64,000 nucleotides of DNA from NCBI RefSeq assembly GCF_003287935.1, contig NZ_CP030287.1, positions 930,001 to 994,000 on the forward strand, written 5' to 3'. Origin of the DNA: Streptomyces sp. ICC1. GTDB lineage: Bacteria; Actinomycetota; Actinomycetes; Streptomycetales; Streptomycetaceae. Positions within the stretch are counted from its first letter, which is position 1; each line of letters opens with the position of its first letter. Of the stretch, positions 48,321 to 59,212 are shown one piece after another. The position numbers were made by a program, and so were the translations under genes. Below the pieces are notes generated by a model, which saw only the letters and a program-made list of their open reading frames with translations, did no database searches and was not told the DNA's origin.

Positions 48321-51300
48321 GTGAGGCGAAGCAACTCGAGCCCCGCGGATGAACCCGCGCGCGGCAACTTCACCCCGCCGCCGCGCGCGGCCGCGTCCCC
48401 CATCGACGTACCCGTGGACGCGCCCACGAGCGGCGGCAGCACCAGCAGGTTCTCGCCGCGCAACTGGCGCGTGCCGACCCGTCTGAACGCCATCCTGCTC
48501 GTGCCCGTCCTCGTCGGACTGGTCATGGGCGGCTTCCAGGTGAAGGGGTCCATCGACACCTGGGACGAGGCCAAGAACGCCGAGAAGACGGCCCGCATCG
48601 TCCAGGCCGCCGCCGAGTACGGCCAGGCCCTCCTCAACGAGCGCGACCTGACGGCCGACCCGCTGCTGCGGGGCCAGCGGGAGTCCGACCCGGTCATGAA
48701 GGCGTACGCCGCCACCGACTCGGCCAAGGCGAAGTTCGCCCAGGCCGTCAAGGACATGCCCGAGGGCCAGGGCATGGAGCGCCGCCTCGAACTCTTCCGC
48801 CAGGAGGAGCCCAAGCTGGAGCAGGTCCGCAAGACGGCCTACCTCCCGCAGATCGAGACGGCGAAGAAGGCCCTGCCCAAGGCGGCCGGCCCGATCCCGA
48901 CCGAAGAGGGGTACGTGCTGGTCCAGCACTACCTCATGCAGTTCTCCAACGAGCTGGGCCTCGGCACCGGCAACGTGACCTCGTACGGCCGCATGGTCTA
49001 CGCGCTCGAGCTGTCCAAGGCCGCGAACTCGCTGCAGCGCTCGGTCGGCACGCACCTGCTGGTGCGGCCCAACACGAACGAGGAAATCCGCAAGGCACAG
49101 CTGGTCGCCTTCTCCTCGTACGCGTACCTCGAGGAGATAGCCATCGGCGAGTACGTCGCCGCCGGCACCGAAGAGGACGTGCAGCGCCTCAAGGACGTCA
49201 TGGGCAAGCAGTCCGCGGCGGGCGCCACCAAGCTCGCGGCCGCCAAGCAGGCGGCGGAGCAGGCCGGCACCCCCTTCAAGGCCCCGCCCGTGGTCAACGA
49301 CTCCGCGCTCACCGGCATGACCGAGGCGATCGCCAGCGGCGAGCGCAAGGAAGTCCTCGCCGCGAACGGCACCACCGCCGTGGCCTGGCAGGCCGCCGCG
49401 ACCGCCAAGTTCGACGGCTACGCCGAGGTCGAGAGGGAACTCCTCGACAAGGCCGTCAAGGACGCCGTCACCGTCTCCGACGAGGCCCGCAACGACGCGA
49501 TCATCACCGGCGCCATCGTGGTCGTCGCCCTGCTCGCCGCCTTCATCCTGGCCGGCATGATGGCCCGCCAGATGGGCCGCGCGATGCGCAAGCTGCGCAG
49601 TGCCGCCTTCGACGTCGCCGAGCAGCGGCTGCCGATGCTGGTCGACCAGCTCTCGCGCACCGACCCGGGCAAGGTCGACACCCGCGTGGTGCCGATCCCG
49701 ATCGACTCCCAGGACGAGATCGGCGAGGTCGCCCGCGCCTTCGACCAGGTCCACCGGGAGGCCGTCCGGCTCGCCGCCGAGCAGGCGCTCCTGCGGGGCA
49801 ACGTCAACGCGATCTTCACGAACCTCTCCATGCGCAACCAGTCGCTGATCGAGGGCCAGCTGACCCTCATCACCGAGCTGGAGAACAACGAGGCCGACCC
49901 GGACCAGCTGGAGAACCTCTTCCGCCTGGACCACCTGGCCACCCGTATGCGCCGCAACGGCGAGAACCTCCTCATCCTCGCGGGTGAGGAACCGGGCCGC
50001 CGCTGGGACCAGCCCGTCCCCCTCGTCGACGTCCTGCGCGCCGCCTCCTCCGAGGTGGAGCAGTACGAGCGCGTCGAGCTGTCGGGCGTCTCCGAGGCCG
50101 AGATCCACGGCCAGGCCGTGACCGACCTCGTGCACCTGCTCGCCGAGCTGCTGGAGAACGCCACCACGTTCTCCTCCCCGCAGACCAAGGTCCGGGTCAA
50201 CGCGACGCGTCTGCCCGACGGCCGCGTGATGGTCGAGATCCACGACAAGGGAATCGGCCTCACCGCCGAGGACTTCGCGGACATCAACCACAAGCTGGCC
50301 AACCCGCCGACCGTGGACGCCGCGATCTCGCAGCGCATGGGCCTGTTCGTGGTCGGCCGGCTGGCCGACCGGCACGGCATCCGCGTCCAGCTGCGCCCCT
50401 CGGGCGAGGCGGCCGGCACCACCTCGCTGGTCATGCTCCCCGACGCGATCACCCACGGTGGCGGTGGCGAGGGCATCCCGGACGACGACTTCACGGTCTC
50501 CTCGATGATCCCGCAGCAGCAGGCCCAGCATGCCTCGCCGCAGCGCACGGCGGCCGAGCTCGGCTTCGACGACTCGCGCTACGAGGTCCACCGGGCCGAC
50601 CGCCCGGGCCCCGACGAGTCCGCGCCCGACCCCCTGGGCCGCTCGCTGGGCCGCGAGGAGCGCCGCGCGGCTCTGGAGGCCCAGGTCGGCTACCCGCAGG
50701 CGCAGCCGGAGTACGGCGAGCCCGCGGCCGAGTATCCGGAACCCCAGCCGGAGCACGCGTACCAGCCGTACCAGGGCTACGAGCAGCAGCCCGCGCAGGG
50801 CTACGACCCCGGTTACGAGCCCGTCCAGAACGGGCAGGGATACGAGGCGTACCCCCAGCAGGAGTACGCCTATCCGGAAGCCGATTACACGGATCAGCGA
50901 CAGGACCTCCCGGCGTACGACGGTGGGTACGCTTCCCCGTCCCCGCAGGCGGAGTGGCCCGAGCAGAACCCCTACTCGGGCTCCTACCAGCAGGATTACG
51001 GGACCGAATCGGAATCACCCGCCGCTCCCGAACCGCCCCGGGAACGCGTAGGCTTCGACAGTCCGGGCGCCGCTGCCGACGCCGGTCACCAGGTGACCGG
51101 AGCGGGCCTGCCGCGACGCGGCGGCCAGCAGCAGCAGCGGCCCGGGCAGCAGGAAGCGGAGTCCACCGGATCCCTCTTCGAACAGCGGCCGCAGCGTCAG
51201 CAGCGGCCCGTTGAACCGGAGCGGGCCCCGGAGGTACCGGAAGGTCCTGCCGACTGGCGCTCGAACAACGACGAGCGCTGGCAGCAGGCCTCCAAACTCC

Positions 51301-51524
51301 GCGAGCCGAAGGCGGGCGGGGTCACCCCGTCCGGTCTCCCTCGGCGAGTGCCCAAGGCCAACCTGGTCGAGGGTGCTGCGGAGACGACCCCGCAGGGCGG
51401 CCCCCAGGTCTCCCGGGCCCCCGAGGACGTCCGCGGCAGGTTGAGCAACCTGCGGCGCGGTGTCCAGCAGGGCCGCAACGCGGGATCCGAGCAGTCAAGT
51501 AACAGCTATGACCAGGAGCGTTAG
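48321..51524 (+). CDS. cvnA: Conservon sensor kinase-like protein CvnA
   Basis: A 1067-aa membrane protein. An N-terminal helix (LNAILLVPVLVGLVMGGFQV, about 53-72) and a second (IITGAIVVVALLAAFILAGM, about 394-413) bracket an extracytoplasmic NIT-type (nitrate/nitrite-sensing-like) helical domain. A HAMP-like region, a kinase dimer segment and a HATPase domain follow (LLAELLENATTFSSPQTKVR, VEIHDKGIGLTAED). The classical phospho-accepting His box is not evident, as usual for CvnA. The last about 370 residues are low-complexity, rich in Pro, Gln, Tyr and Gly. It is the first gene of a cvnABCD operon thought to act like a eukaryotic G-protein-coupled sensor. Confidence 0.93.
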   Translation: MRRSNSSPADEPARGNFTPPPRAAASPIDVPVDAPTSGGSTSRFSPRNWRVPTRLNAILLVPVLVGLVMGGFQVKGSIDTWDEAKNAEKTARIVQAAAEYGQALLNERDLTADPLLRGQRESDPVMKAYAATDSAKAKFAQAVKDMPEGQGMERRLELFRQEEPKLEQVRKTAYLPQIETAKKALPKAAGPIPTEEGYVLVQHYLMQFSNELGLGTGNVTSYGRMVYALELSKAANSLQRSVGTHLLVRPNTNEEIRKAQLVAFSSYAYLEEIAIGEYVAAGTEEDVQRLKDVMGKQSAAGATKLAAAKQAAEQAGTPFKAPPVVNDSALTGMTEAIASGERKEVLAANGTTAVAWQAAATAKFDGYAEVERELLDKAVKDAVTVSDEARNDAIITGAIVVVALLAAFILAGMMARQMGRAMRKLRSAAFDVAEQRLPMLVDQLSRTDPGKVDTRVVPIPIDSQDEIGEVARAFDQVHREAVRLAAEQALLRGNVNAIFTNLSMRNQSLIEGQLTLITELENNEADPDQLENLFRLDHLATRMRRNGENLLILAGEEPGRRWDQPVPLVDVLRAASSEVEQYERVELSGVSEAEIHGQAVTDLVHLLAELLENATTFSSPQTKVRVNATRLPDGRVMVEIHDKGIGLTAEDFADINHKLANPPTVDAAISQRMGLFVVGRLADRHGIRVQLRPSGEAAGTTSLVMLPDAITHGGGGEGIPDDDFTVSSMIPQQQAQHASPQRTAAELGFDDSRYEVHRADRPGPDESAPDPLGRSLGREERRAALEAQVGYPQAQPEYGEPAAEYPEPQPEHAYQPYQGYEQQPAQGYDPGYEPVQNGQGYEAYPQQEYAYPEADYTDQRQDLPAYDGGYASPSPQAEWPEQNPYSGSYQQDYGTESESPAAPEPPRERVGFDSPGAAADAGHQVTGAGLPRRGGQQQQRPGQQEAESTGSLFEQRPQRQQRPVEPERAPEVPEGPADWRSNNDERWQQASKLREPKAGGVTPSGLPRRVPKANLVEGAAETTPQGGPQVSRAPEDVRGRLSNLRRGVQQGRNAGSEQSSNSYDQER

Positions 51525-51525
51525 T

Positions 51526-51948
51526 GTGAGCGCGATGAGCCAGGCGGCGCAAAACCTGAACTGGTTGATCACCAACTTCGTGGACAACACCCCTGGGGTG
51601 TCCCACACGGTGGTGGTCTCCGCCGACGGCCTCCTGTTGGCGATGTCCGACGGATTCCCGCGCGACCGCGCCGACCAGCTGGCGGCCGTGGCCTCCGGAC
51701 TGACGTCGCTGACCGCAGGGGCCTCCCGCATCTTCGAGGGCGGCGCCGTCAACCAGACCGTGGTCGAGATGGACCGCGGCTTCCTCTTCCTGATGTCCGT
51801 CTCCGACGGATCCTCGCTCGCGGTGCTCGCGCACCCCGAGTGCGACATCGGCCTCGTGGGCTACGAGATGGCCCTCCTGGTGGATCGCGCGGGCACGGTC
51901 CTCACCCCGGACCTGCGCGCGGAACTGCAGGGAAGCCTTCTCAACTAG
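51526..51948 (+). CDS. cvnB: Roadblock/LC7-family protein CvnB
   Basis: A 140-aa MglB-like longin/roadblock protein (LNWLITNFVDNTPGVSHTVV, VSADGLLLAMSDGFPRDRAD, VVEMDRGFLFLMSVSDGSSL). In conservons it pairs with the small GTPase CvnD, probably as a GTPase-activating or scaffold partner. The GTG at 51526 begins one base after the cvnA stop, so translation is coupled; ATG 51535 is an alternative. Confidence 0.95.
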   Translation: MSAMSQAAQNLNWLITNFVDNTPGVSHTVVVSADGLLLAMSDGFPRDRADQLAAVASGLTSLTAGASRIFEGGAVNQTVVEMDRGFLFLMSVSDGSSLAVLAHPECDIGLVGYEMALLVDRAGTVLTPDLRAELQGSLLN

Positions 51949-52041
51949 CAGACAGGCAGTGCGTTTCGCGCCATCGCACCATAGGGTGCGGTGGCGCGGT
52001 TCCACAGGGAGTACTGCGTTCTTGGAGTCGGAGGAGGAAAC

Positions 52042-52644
52042 GTGACAACACCCGGAGGACATCCTTATGGCGGCGCGCAGCAGCCGCAGGGTGGGCACGA
52101 CCAGAACCGCTTCAACTTCCCCTCCACTCCCAGCAATCGGCCCTCGCCGGAGCACAATCCGGGCGGGCAGCCCTACCAGCGGCAGCCCTACCAGCAGCAG
52201 CCGTACGGACAGCAGCCCCAAGACCCGTACGGACAGCCCCAGCAGCCTTACCGGCCCTCGCAGCAGCCGCAGCGCTCCTCGCGTCCGCAGGCCCCGCAGG
52301 CGCACAACCCGCTGGTGCGCCCGTACGCGATGACGGGCGGCCGTACCCGGCCGCGCTACCAGCTCGCCATCGAGGCGCTGGTCAGCACCACGGCCGATCC
52401 CGCGCGTCTGCAAGGGCAGTTGCCCGAGCACCAGCGCATCTGCCGTCTGTGCCAGGAGATCAAATCCGTCGCGGAGATCTCGGCACTTCTCTCCATTCCC
52501 CTTGGCGTCGCCCGGATCCTCGTCGCCGACCTGGCGGAGGCGGGCCTTGTCGCCATCCACCAGCCCGGCGGCGACGAGTCCGCCGGCGGCCAGCCAGATG
52601 TGACACTGCTCGAAAGGGTGCTCAGTGGACTTCGCAAGCTCTAA
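52042..52644 (+). CDS. cvnC: DUF742 protein CvnC
   Basis: Encodes 200 aa. A Pro/Gln/Tyr-rich N-terminal tail (about 1-85) precedes the DUF742 winged-helix-like domain (VRPYAMTGGRTRPRYQLAIE, HQRICRLCQEIKSVAEISAL, GVARILVADLAEAGLVAIHQ). GTG 52042 has GGAGGA a few bases upstream. It overlaps cvnD by 20 nt. The HTH-like fold suggests a regulatory role within the conservon. Confidence 0.95.
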   Translation: MTTPGGHPYGGAQQPQGGHDQNRFNFPSTPSNRPSPEHNPGGQPYQRQPYQQQPYGQQPQDPYGQPQQPYRPSQQPQRSSRPQAPQAHNPLVRPYAMTGGRTRPRYQLAIEALVSTTADPARLQGQLPEHQRICRLCQEIKSVAEISALLSIPLGVARILVADLAEAGLVAIHQPGGDESAGGQPDVTLLERVLSGLRKL

Positions 52645-53212
52645 CGGCGGAGCGGCTCCTGCTCGCTCCACCACCTCCGCGAAGATCGTGGTGGCCGGCG
52701 GCTTCGGCGTGGGCAAGACCACGTTCGTCGGCGCGGTCTCCGAGATCAACCCGCTGCGCACCGAAGCCGTGATGACCAGCGCCTCCGCCGGCATCGACGA
52801 CCTGACCCACACCGGGGACAAGACGACCACCACGGTCGCCATGGACTTCGGCCGCATCACCCTGGACCAGGACCTGATCCTGTACCTCTTCGGTACCCCC
52901 GGTCAGGACCGCTTCTGGTTCATGTGGGACGACCTGGTGCGCGGCGCGATCGGCGCCGTCGTCCTCGTCGACACCCGCCGTCTCGCCGACTGCTTCCCCG
53001 CCGTCGACTACTTCGAGAACAGCGGCCTGCCGTTCGTCATCGCCCTCAACGGCTTCGACGGGCACCAGCCGTACACCCCGGAGGAAGTCCGCGAGGCCCT
53101 GCAGATCGGCCCCGACGCCCCCATCATCACCACCGACGCCCGCCACCGCGGAGACGCCAAGAGCGCGCTCATCACCCTGGTCGAGCACGCCCTCATGGCC
53201 CGCCTGCGGTAG
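52625..53212 (+). CDS. cvnD: Small GTPase CvnD
   Basis: A 195-aa Ras-like/MglA-type ATP/GTP-binding protein. Walker A is GGFGVGKTTFVGAV (about residues 25-38), the switch/G3 region is YLFGTPGQDRFWFMWDDL, and a G4-like FVIALNGFDGH sits near residue 137. It acts as the molecular switch of the conservon, with CvnB and the membrane protein CvnA. A partial copy of this gene lies at 47629-48014, an indication of recent duplication or conversion. Confidence 0.96.
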   Translation: MDFASSNGGAAPARSTTSAKIVVAGGFGVGKTTFVGAVSEINPLRTEAVMTSASAGIDDLTHTGDKTTTTVAMDFGRITLDQDLILYLFGTPGQDRFWFMWDDLVRGAIGAVVLVDTRRLADCFPAVDYFENSGLPFVIALNGFDGHQPYTPEEVREALQIGPDAPIITTDARHRGDAKSALITLVEHALMARLR

Positions 53213-53229
53213 CGCACGCGCACGCGCGC

Positions 53230-53267
53230 GCGAAGGCCCCCGTGTCCGAGGACGCGGGGGCCTTCGC
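53230..53267 (+). terminator. Terminator after the cvn operon
   Basis: GCGAAGGCCCCCGTGTCC pairs with GGACGCGGGGGCCTTCGC through a very tight loop, with one G-U pair. It lies 18 bp beyond the cvnD stop. Confidence 0.8.
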
Positions 53268-53299
53268 CGTGGCCGCCCCGGCCGGGCGGATCCGGATGC

Positions 53300-53340
53300 G
53301 CGAGAGGCCCCGCACCCTGAACGGGTGCGGGGCCTCTCGC
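53300..53340 (-). terminator. Terminator after accE
   Basis: A perfect 18-bp stem, GCGAGAGGCCCCGCACCC with its complement, and a TGAAC loop lies 13 bp past the accE stop on the opposite strand to cvnD. With the preceding stem-loop it insulates two convergent operons. Confidence 0.85.
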
Positions 53341-53352
53341 CGTGCTCGGGGC

Positions 53353-53553
53353 TCAGCCCTGCCAGCTGCGGGGGCCGCGGAAGCCGGGGGTGCGCTCGAG
53401 GCGGCGCCAGCCGGCCTGGGAGCGGACGGTGGCCGTGACGCCCTCGGGGGTGGCGGCGGCGCGGGCGAGCAGGATCGCGGTGATCGCGGCCAGCTCCTCG
53501 GGCTCGGCGTGGCCCTTCTCGACCTTCAGCAGGGTGCCGGTGGCGGTGCTCAT
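53353..53553 (-). CDS. accE: Acyl-CoA carboxylase epsilon subunit
   Basis: A 66-aa small subunit that stabilises the alpha-beta acyl-CoA carboxylase complex of actinobacteria. The pattern is typical: LLKVEKGHAEPEELAAITAI, then a run of Ala, and W-rich C-terminus GWRRLERTPGFRGPRSW. It lies 23 bp downstream of the beta subunit gene on the same strand. Confidence 0.93.
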   Translation of the reverse strand: MSTATGTLLKVEKGHAEPEELAAITAILLARAAATPEGVTATVRSQAGWRRLERTPGFRGPRSWQG

Positions 53554-53576
53554 CGGTGGCGTTTCTCCTTCGACGT

Positions 53577-55160
<1,584 letters not shown>

Positions 55161-55352
55161 GTACCGACCTTACGAAGCGGGACCGCCAAAACCCTCCGTC
55201 GAATCCACACAGTGTCGCGTGTGTTCCGCTGTCCGGGCCGGACAGAACCACGAAGGGATGAGCGGACACCGCCAGACGGGACCTTCGTCCTTTGTGCGGA
55301 TCCAACAAAGACCCCCTCTGCGCCCGCCGAACCGGCGACACGCACCCTAGAA

Positions 55353-55403
55353 GTTGAAATTTGAACGGAATGGGTCTAGCGTCATTCTTGTTGAAAGTTC
55401 AAC
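55353..55403 (+). promoter_or_regulatory. yceI-like gene promoter with palindromic operator
   Basis: -35 TTGAAA (55354), a 17-bp spacer and -10 TAGCGT (55377). A perfect palindrome GTTGAA-AG-TTCAAC (55390-55403) sits at the expected start site, and a related GTTGAAATTTGAAC covers the -35. A MarR-type regulator would fit. Confidence 0.7.
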
Positions 55404-55437
55404 AGCACCGACCGGGTGCCGAACCGAGGAGCAAGTC

Positions 55438-56058
55438 ATGGGTCTCTTCACCCGCCGCAACCAGACCGCGCAGTCCCAGGAAGGCGGCGCCGTCGCCACG
55501 CTCGACGTGGACCCGGCCCTCGCGGCCGTCACCGGCGACTACGTCATCGACGCCGCGCACAGCAGCATCGGCTTCACCGTCCGCCACGCGATGGTCACCA
55601 ACGTCCGCGGCACCTTCGCCGGCCACGAGGGCGCCCTGCACCTCGACGGAGCCGACCCGTCCCGCTCCACCGCCTCCATCGACGTGAAGATCGCCTCCGT
55701 CGACACCGGCATCGGCGACCGCGACGGCCACCTGCGCTCCGCCGACTTCTTCGACGCCGAGACCTTCCCGCTGATGACCTTCCGCTCGACGCGGGCGGCC
55801 CAGCTCGGCGGCGACAAGTACCGCATCACCGGCGAGCTGACCATCAAGGACGTGACCCGCCCGCTCTCCATCGACCTGGAGTTCAACGGCTCCGCCACCG
55901 ACGTCTACGGCAACGAGCGCGTCGGCTTCGAGGGCTCCGCCGAGATCCTGCGCTCCGACTGGGGCCTGACCTGGAACGCGGCCCTGGAGACCGGCGGTGT
56001 GATGGTCAGCGACAAGGTGAAGCTGACCTTCGACATCTCCGCGATCAAGCAGGCCTGA
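55438..56058 (+). CDS. YceI-family lipocalin-like protein
   Basis: A 206-aa protein. After a short N-terminus (MGLFTRRNQTAQSQE) comes a complete YceI beta-barrel: VTGDYVIDAAHSSIGFTVRH, MVTNVRGTFAGHEGALHLDG, GHLRSADFFDAETFPLMTFR, ELTIKDVTRPLSIDLEFNG. Family members bind isoprenoid chains in the barrel. No signal peptide is apparent, so it should be cytosolic. ATG 55438 has GAGGAG upstream. It has its own promoter with a palindromic operator. Confidence 0.93.
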   Translation: MGLFTRRNQTAQSQEGGAVATLDVDPALAAVTGDYVIDAAHSSIGFTVRHAMVTNVRGTFAGHEGALHLDGADPSRSTASIDVKIASVDTGIGDRDGHLRSADFFDAETFPLMTFRSTRAAQLGGDKYRITGELTIKDVTRPLSIDLEFNGSATDVYGNERVGFEGSAEILRSDWGLTWNAALETGGVMVSDKVKLTFDISAIKQA

Positions 56059-56079
56059 CCCTCCGGGACCGGGGGCGGC

Positions 56080-57441
56080 TCAGAAGTCGCCCCCGTCGAA
56101 ACCGCCTCCGCCGCCGAAGTCCCCGCCGCCGAAGTCGGACGGGTTGAAGTCGGCGCCGGAGACGTCCCCGCCCCCGAAGCCGCCGTCGTAGCCGTTGCCG
56201 CCGCCGAAGTCGGAGGCGTAGGCCGGGCTGGACATCATCGAACCGAGCATCGTGCCCATGAGCAGGCCCGGCAGGATGCCGCCGCCGAAGTAGCCGCCGG
56301 CCCAGGGGCCGTACGCCGGGCCGGCGTCGTAGTAGGGGCGCGGCCCGTGCTCCGTGTCGACGGTGCGGACCGCCGGGTCCTGGCCGTCGCGCAGCCGTAC
56401 GGCGTCGGCCGCGCAGACCGGCACGGTACGGGCGGCCCCGCCCGCCGGGGCCCAGTCGGCGTCCTCGGCGCTCGGCCCGTGGCGCGGGTCGAAGAAGCAG
56501 GGGGAACGGCGCTCGGGCAGCGGCCGGCCCTGGCGGCGCGCGTCGAGGCGGGCCAGTGCGTACCGGCCGTCCTCCAGTGCCTGGGTGACCCCCTTGACCT
56601 CCTCGGGGTACCGCACCGAGGCCATGATCTGCTTGGCCTTCTCGTACGAGTCGAGGCCCTGCCCGTAGTCGGCCCGCATGGCGTCGTCCGCGCCGGGTTC
56701 GCCGGGGTGGAAGTCGAGGCGGTCCAGTTCCTCGCCGAAGGCCGTGATGTCCTCGTCGACGACGACGCCCAGCCGGGCGACGGCCTCGCGGCGCAGCTCT
56801 TCCTTCTTCTTTCGGTTGCGCTTGACCAACGCGTACGCACCGCCGCCGCCGACCGCGGCCACGACGCCGAGGCCGATCAGTGCGCCGACGGGGGCGCCGC
56901 TGTCGGCCGCCGCGCCGCCCGCCCCGCTCCAGGAGGCGGGGGCCTTGCCCTTCGCCTGGGCCAGGGCCTGGTCGACGAAGGTGTTGAGCTCGGTGCTCGC
57001 GTCCACCGGGGCGCCCGCCTTGACGGCGTCGACCAGGTTGCGGACCGCGTTGTTCGGCATGACCGCCTTGTCCGCGCCGGCGTTGAAGCCGTCCCCGAGC
57101 CGGATCGCGTAGAGCCCGGTGATGCCGGTCTCGGTGCGGACCGTCTTGAGCACGGTGGCCGCGGGGAACTCGGCGGTGGCCGGCAGCACGGCCACGAACA
57201 CCGGCTTCCCGGCGTCCTTGATCTTCTTGGCGAGCGCCTCGGCCTGCGCCGGCGGCAGCTGCGCCTCGGCGCGGGGGTCCACGTAGACCGGGCCCTTCTT
57301 GAGGGCCTCCGCCACGGCCGTGGTCCCGGTGGCCGCGGATGCCTGCGGGGCGACCAGGAGGGCGGTCGCGGACAGGGACAGCAGCAGACCGGCCAGCAGC
57401 GATCCCATACGTATGGACATAAGCCTGGTCCTCATACTCAC
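56080..57441 (-). CDS. Membrane protein with Gly-rich C-terminal tail
   Basis: Encodes 453 aa. A signal peptide (GSLLAGLLLSLSATALLVAPQ) is followed by an extracytoplasmic alpha/beta domain of about 130 residues (GPVYVDPRAEAQLPPAQAEA, KPVFVAVLPATAEF), a transmembrane helix (VGALIGLGVVAAVGGGGAYAL, about 185-205), then a cytosolic region with charged helices. The last about 45 residues are FGGG/Asp repeats. The domain order resembles TPM/YgcG-like proteins, but no firm match is claimed. Function unknown. Confidence 0.7.
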   Translation of the reverse strand: MSMRTRLMSIRMGSLLAGLLLSLSATALLVAPQASAATGTTAVAEALKKGPVYVDPRAEAQLPPAQAEALAKKIKDAGKPVFVAVLPATAEFPAATVLKTVRTETGITGLYAIRLGDGFNAGADKAVMPNNAVRNLVDAVKAGAPVDASTELNTFVDQALAQAKGKAPASWSGAGGAAADSGAPVGALIGLGVVAAVGGGGAYALVKRNRKKKEELRREAVARLGVVVDEDITAFGEELDRLDFHPGEPGADDAMRADYGQGLDSYEKAKQIMASVRYPEEVKGVTQALEDGRYALARLDARRQGRPLPERRSPCFFDPRHGPSAEDADWAPAGGAARTVPVCAADAVRLRDGQDPAVRTVDTEHGPRPYYDAGPAYGPWAGGYFGGGILPGLLMGTMLGSMMSSPAYASDFGGGNGYDGGFGGGDVSGADFNPSDFGGGDFGGGGGFDGGDF

Positions 57442-57571
57442 GACGCTACCCGAACGGGTGTAATCCTGTGTGAGCGGGACATAAGGGCCATCGACCCCCG
57501 CCCCGAGGACCTCGCCGGACCGCGGTCCGGCGAGGTGGGGGGCGGCTGGGCGAAGCCCGGAAGGCGCCGGC

Positions 57572-59212
57572 CTACTCCGCCGGCTCCACGCCCGCGTGGA
57601 GGAGGCCGAAGGTGAAGGCGTCCTCCAGGGCCTGCCAGGACGCCGCGATCACGTTCGGCGCGACGCCGACCGTGTTCCACTCGCGGGAGCCGTCCGTCGT
57701 GGTGACCAGCACGCGCGTCGTGGACTCGGTGCCGTGCTTGCCCTCCAGGATGCGGACCTTGTAGTCGATCAGCTCGAACTTCGCCAGCTGGGGGTAGAAG
57801 CGCTCCAGCGCCACCCGCAGCGCGCGGTCCAGCGCGTTGACCGGGCCGTTGCCCTCCGCCGTCGCCACGATCCGCTCGCCCTTGGCCCACAGCTTCACCG
57901 TGGCCTCGTTGGCGTGCGTGCCGTCGGGGCGGTCCTCGATGATGGCCCGCCAGGACTCGATGCGGAAGTACTTGCGCGCCCGGCCCTCCGCCTCGGCCCG
58001 CAGCAGCAGTTCGAAGGAGGCGTCGGCGGCCTCGTAGGTGTAGCCCTGGAGCTCGCGCTCCTTGACCCGCTCGACGACGCGGGAGATCAGCGCGCGGTCC
58101 CCGCCGAGTTCGACGCCGAGCTCCTTGCCCTTGAGCTCGATGGAGGCCCGGCCGGCCATGTCGGAGACCAGCATCCGCATGGTGTTGCCGACCCGCTCCG
58201 GGTCGATGTGCTGGTACAGGTCCGGGTCGACCTTGATGGCCGAGGCGTGCAGGCCCGCCTTGTGCGCGAAGGCGGAGACGCCGACGTACGGCTGGTGCGT
58301 GGAGGGGGTGAGGTTGACGACCTCCGCGATGGCGTGCGAGATCCGGGTCATCTCGGCGAGGGCGCCCACCGGGAGGACCGTGCGGCCGTACTTGATCTCC
58401 AGCGCGGCGACGACCGGGAAGAGGTTGGCGTTGCCGACCCGCTCGCCGTAGCCGTTCGCGGTGCACTGGACGTGGGTGGCGCCGGCGTCGACGGCGGCCA
58501 GCGTGTTGGCCACGGCGCAGCCGGTGTCGTCCTGGGCGTGGATGCCCAGGCGGGCGCCGGTGTCGGCGAGGACGGTCGCGACGGTCGCGGTGATCTGCGC
58601 GGGCAGCATGCCGCCGTTGGTGTCGCACAGGACGACGACGTCGGCGCCGGCCTCGTGGGCGACGCGGACGACCGACTTGGCGTACTCGGCGTTGGCGCGG
58701 TAGCCGTCGAAGAAGTGCTCGCAGTCGACGAAGACCCGGCGGCCCTGGGCGACCAGGTGGGAGACGGTGTCGCGGACCATCTCGAGGTTCTCGTCGAGGG
58801 TGGTGCGCAGGGCGAGCTCGACGTGCCGGTCGTGGGACTTGGCCACCAGCGTGATCACCGGGGCGCCCGATTCGAGCAGCGCGCGGACCTGCGGGTCGGT
58901 GGCGGCGGAGCCGCCCGCCCGGCGGGTCGCGCCGAAGGCGACGAGCTGGGCGTGCTTGAAGTCGATCTCCGCGCGGGCCCGGGAGAAGAACTCGGTGTCG
59001 CGGGGGTTGGCGCCGGGCCAGCCGCCCTCGATGAACCCCACCCCGAAGTCGTCCAGGTGCCGGGCGATCGTCAGCTTGTCGGCGACCGTGAGGTTGATGC
59101 CCTCACGCTGGGCGCCGTCGCGCAGGGTCGTGTCGAAGACGTGAAACCCGTCATCGAGGAGGCCGGGGCCCGTAGCCGGCGCAGTCGACTCAGTCGCCTC
59201 TGTCGTCGTCAT
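57572..59212 (-). CDS. cimA: (R)-citramalate synthase
   Basis: A 546-aa DRE-TIM metallolyase that condenses pyruvate and acetyl-CoA to citramalate, feeding isoleucine synthesis. The signature FHVFDTTLRDGAQREGINLT is near residue 23, and LGIHAQDDTGCAVANTLAAV contains the metal-binding His. The C-terminal half has the LeuA-type regulatory domain (SWRAIIEDRPDGTHANEATV, VLVTTTDGSREWNTVGVAPN). The length favours CimA over 2-isopropylmalate synthase, but the two are close and biochemistry would settle it. Confidence 0.88.
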   Translation of the reverse strand: MTTTEATESTAPATGPGLLDDGFHVFDTTLRDGAQREGINLTVADKLTIARHLDDFGVGFIEGGWPGANPRDTEFFSRARAEIDFKHAQLVAFGATRRAGGSAATDPQVRALLESGAPVITLVAKSHDRHVELALRTTLDENLEMVRDTVSHLVAQGRRVFVDCEHFFDGYRANAEYAKSVVRVAHEAGADVVVLCDTNGGMLPAQITATVATVLADTGARLGIHAQDDTGCAVANTLAAVDAGATHVQCTANGYGERVGNANLFPVVAALEIKYGRTVLPVGALAEMTRISHAIAEVVNLTPSTHQPYVGVSAFAHKAGLHASAIKVDPDLYQHIDPERVGNTMRMLVSDMAGRASIELKGKELGVELGGDRALISRVVERVKERELQGYTYEAADASFELLLRAEAEGRARKYFRIESWRAIIEDRPDGTHANEATVKLWAKGERIVATAEGNGPVNALDRALRVALERFYPQLAKFELIDYKVRILEGKHGTESTTRVLVTTTDGSREWNTVGVAPNVIAASWQALEDAFTFGLLHAGVEPAE

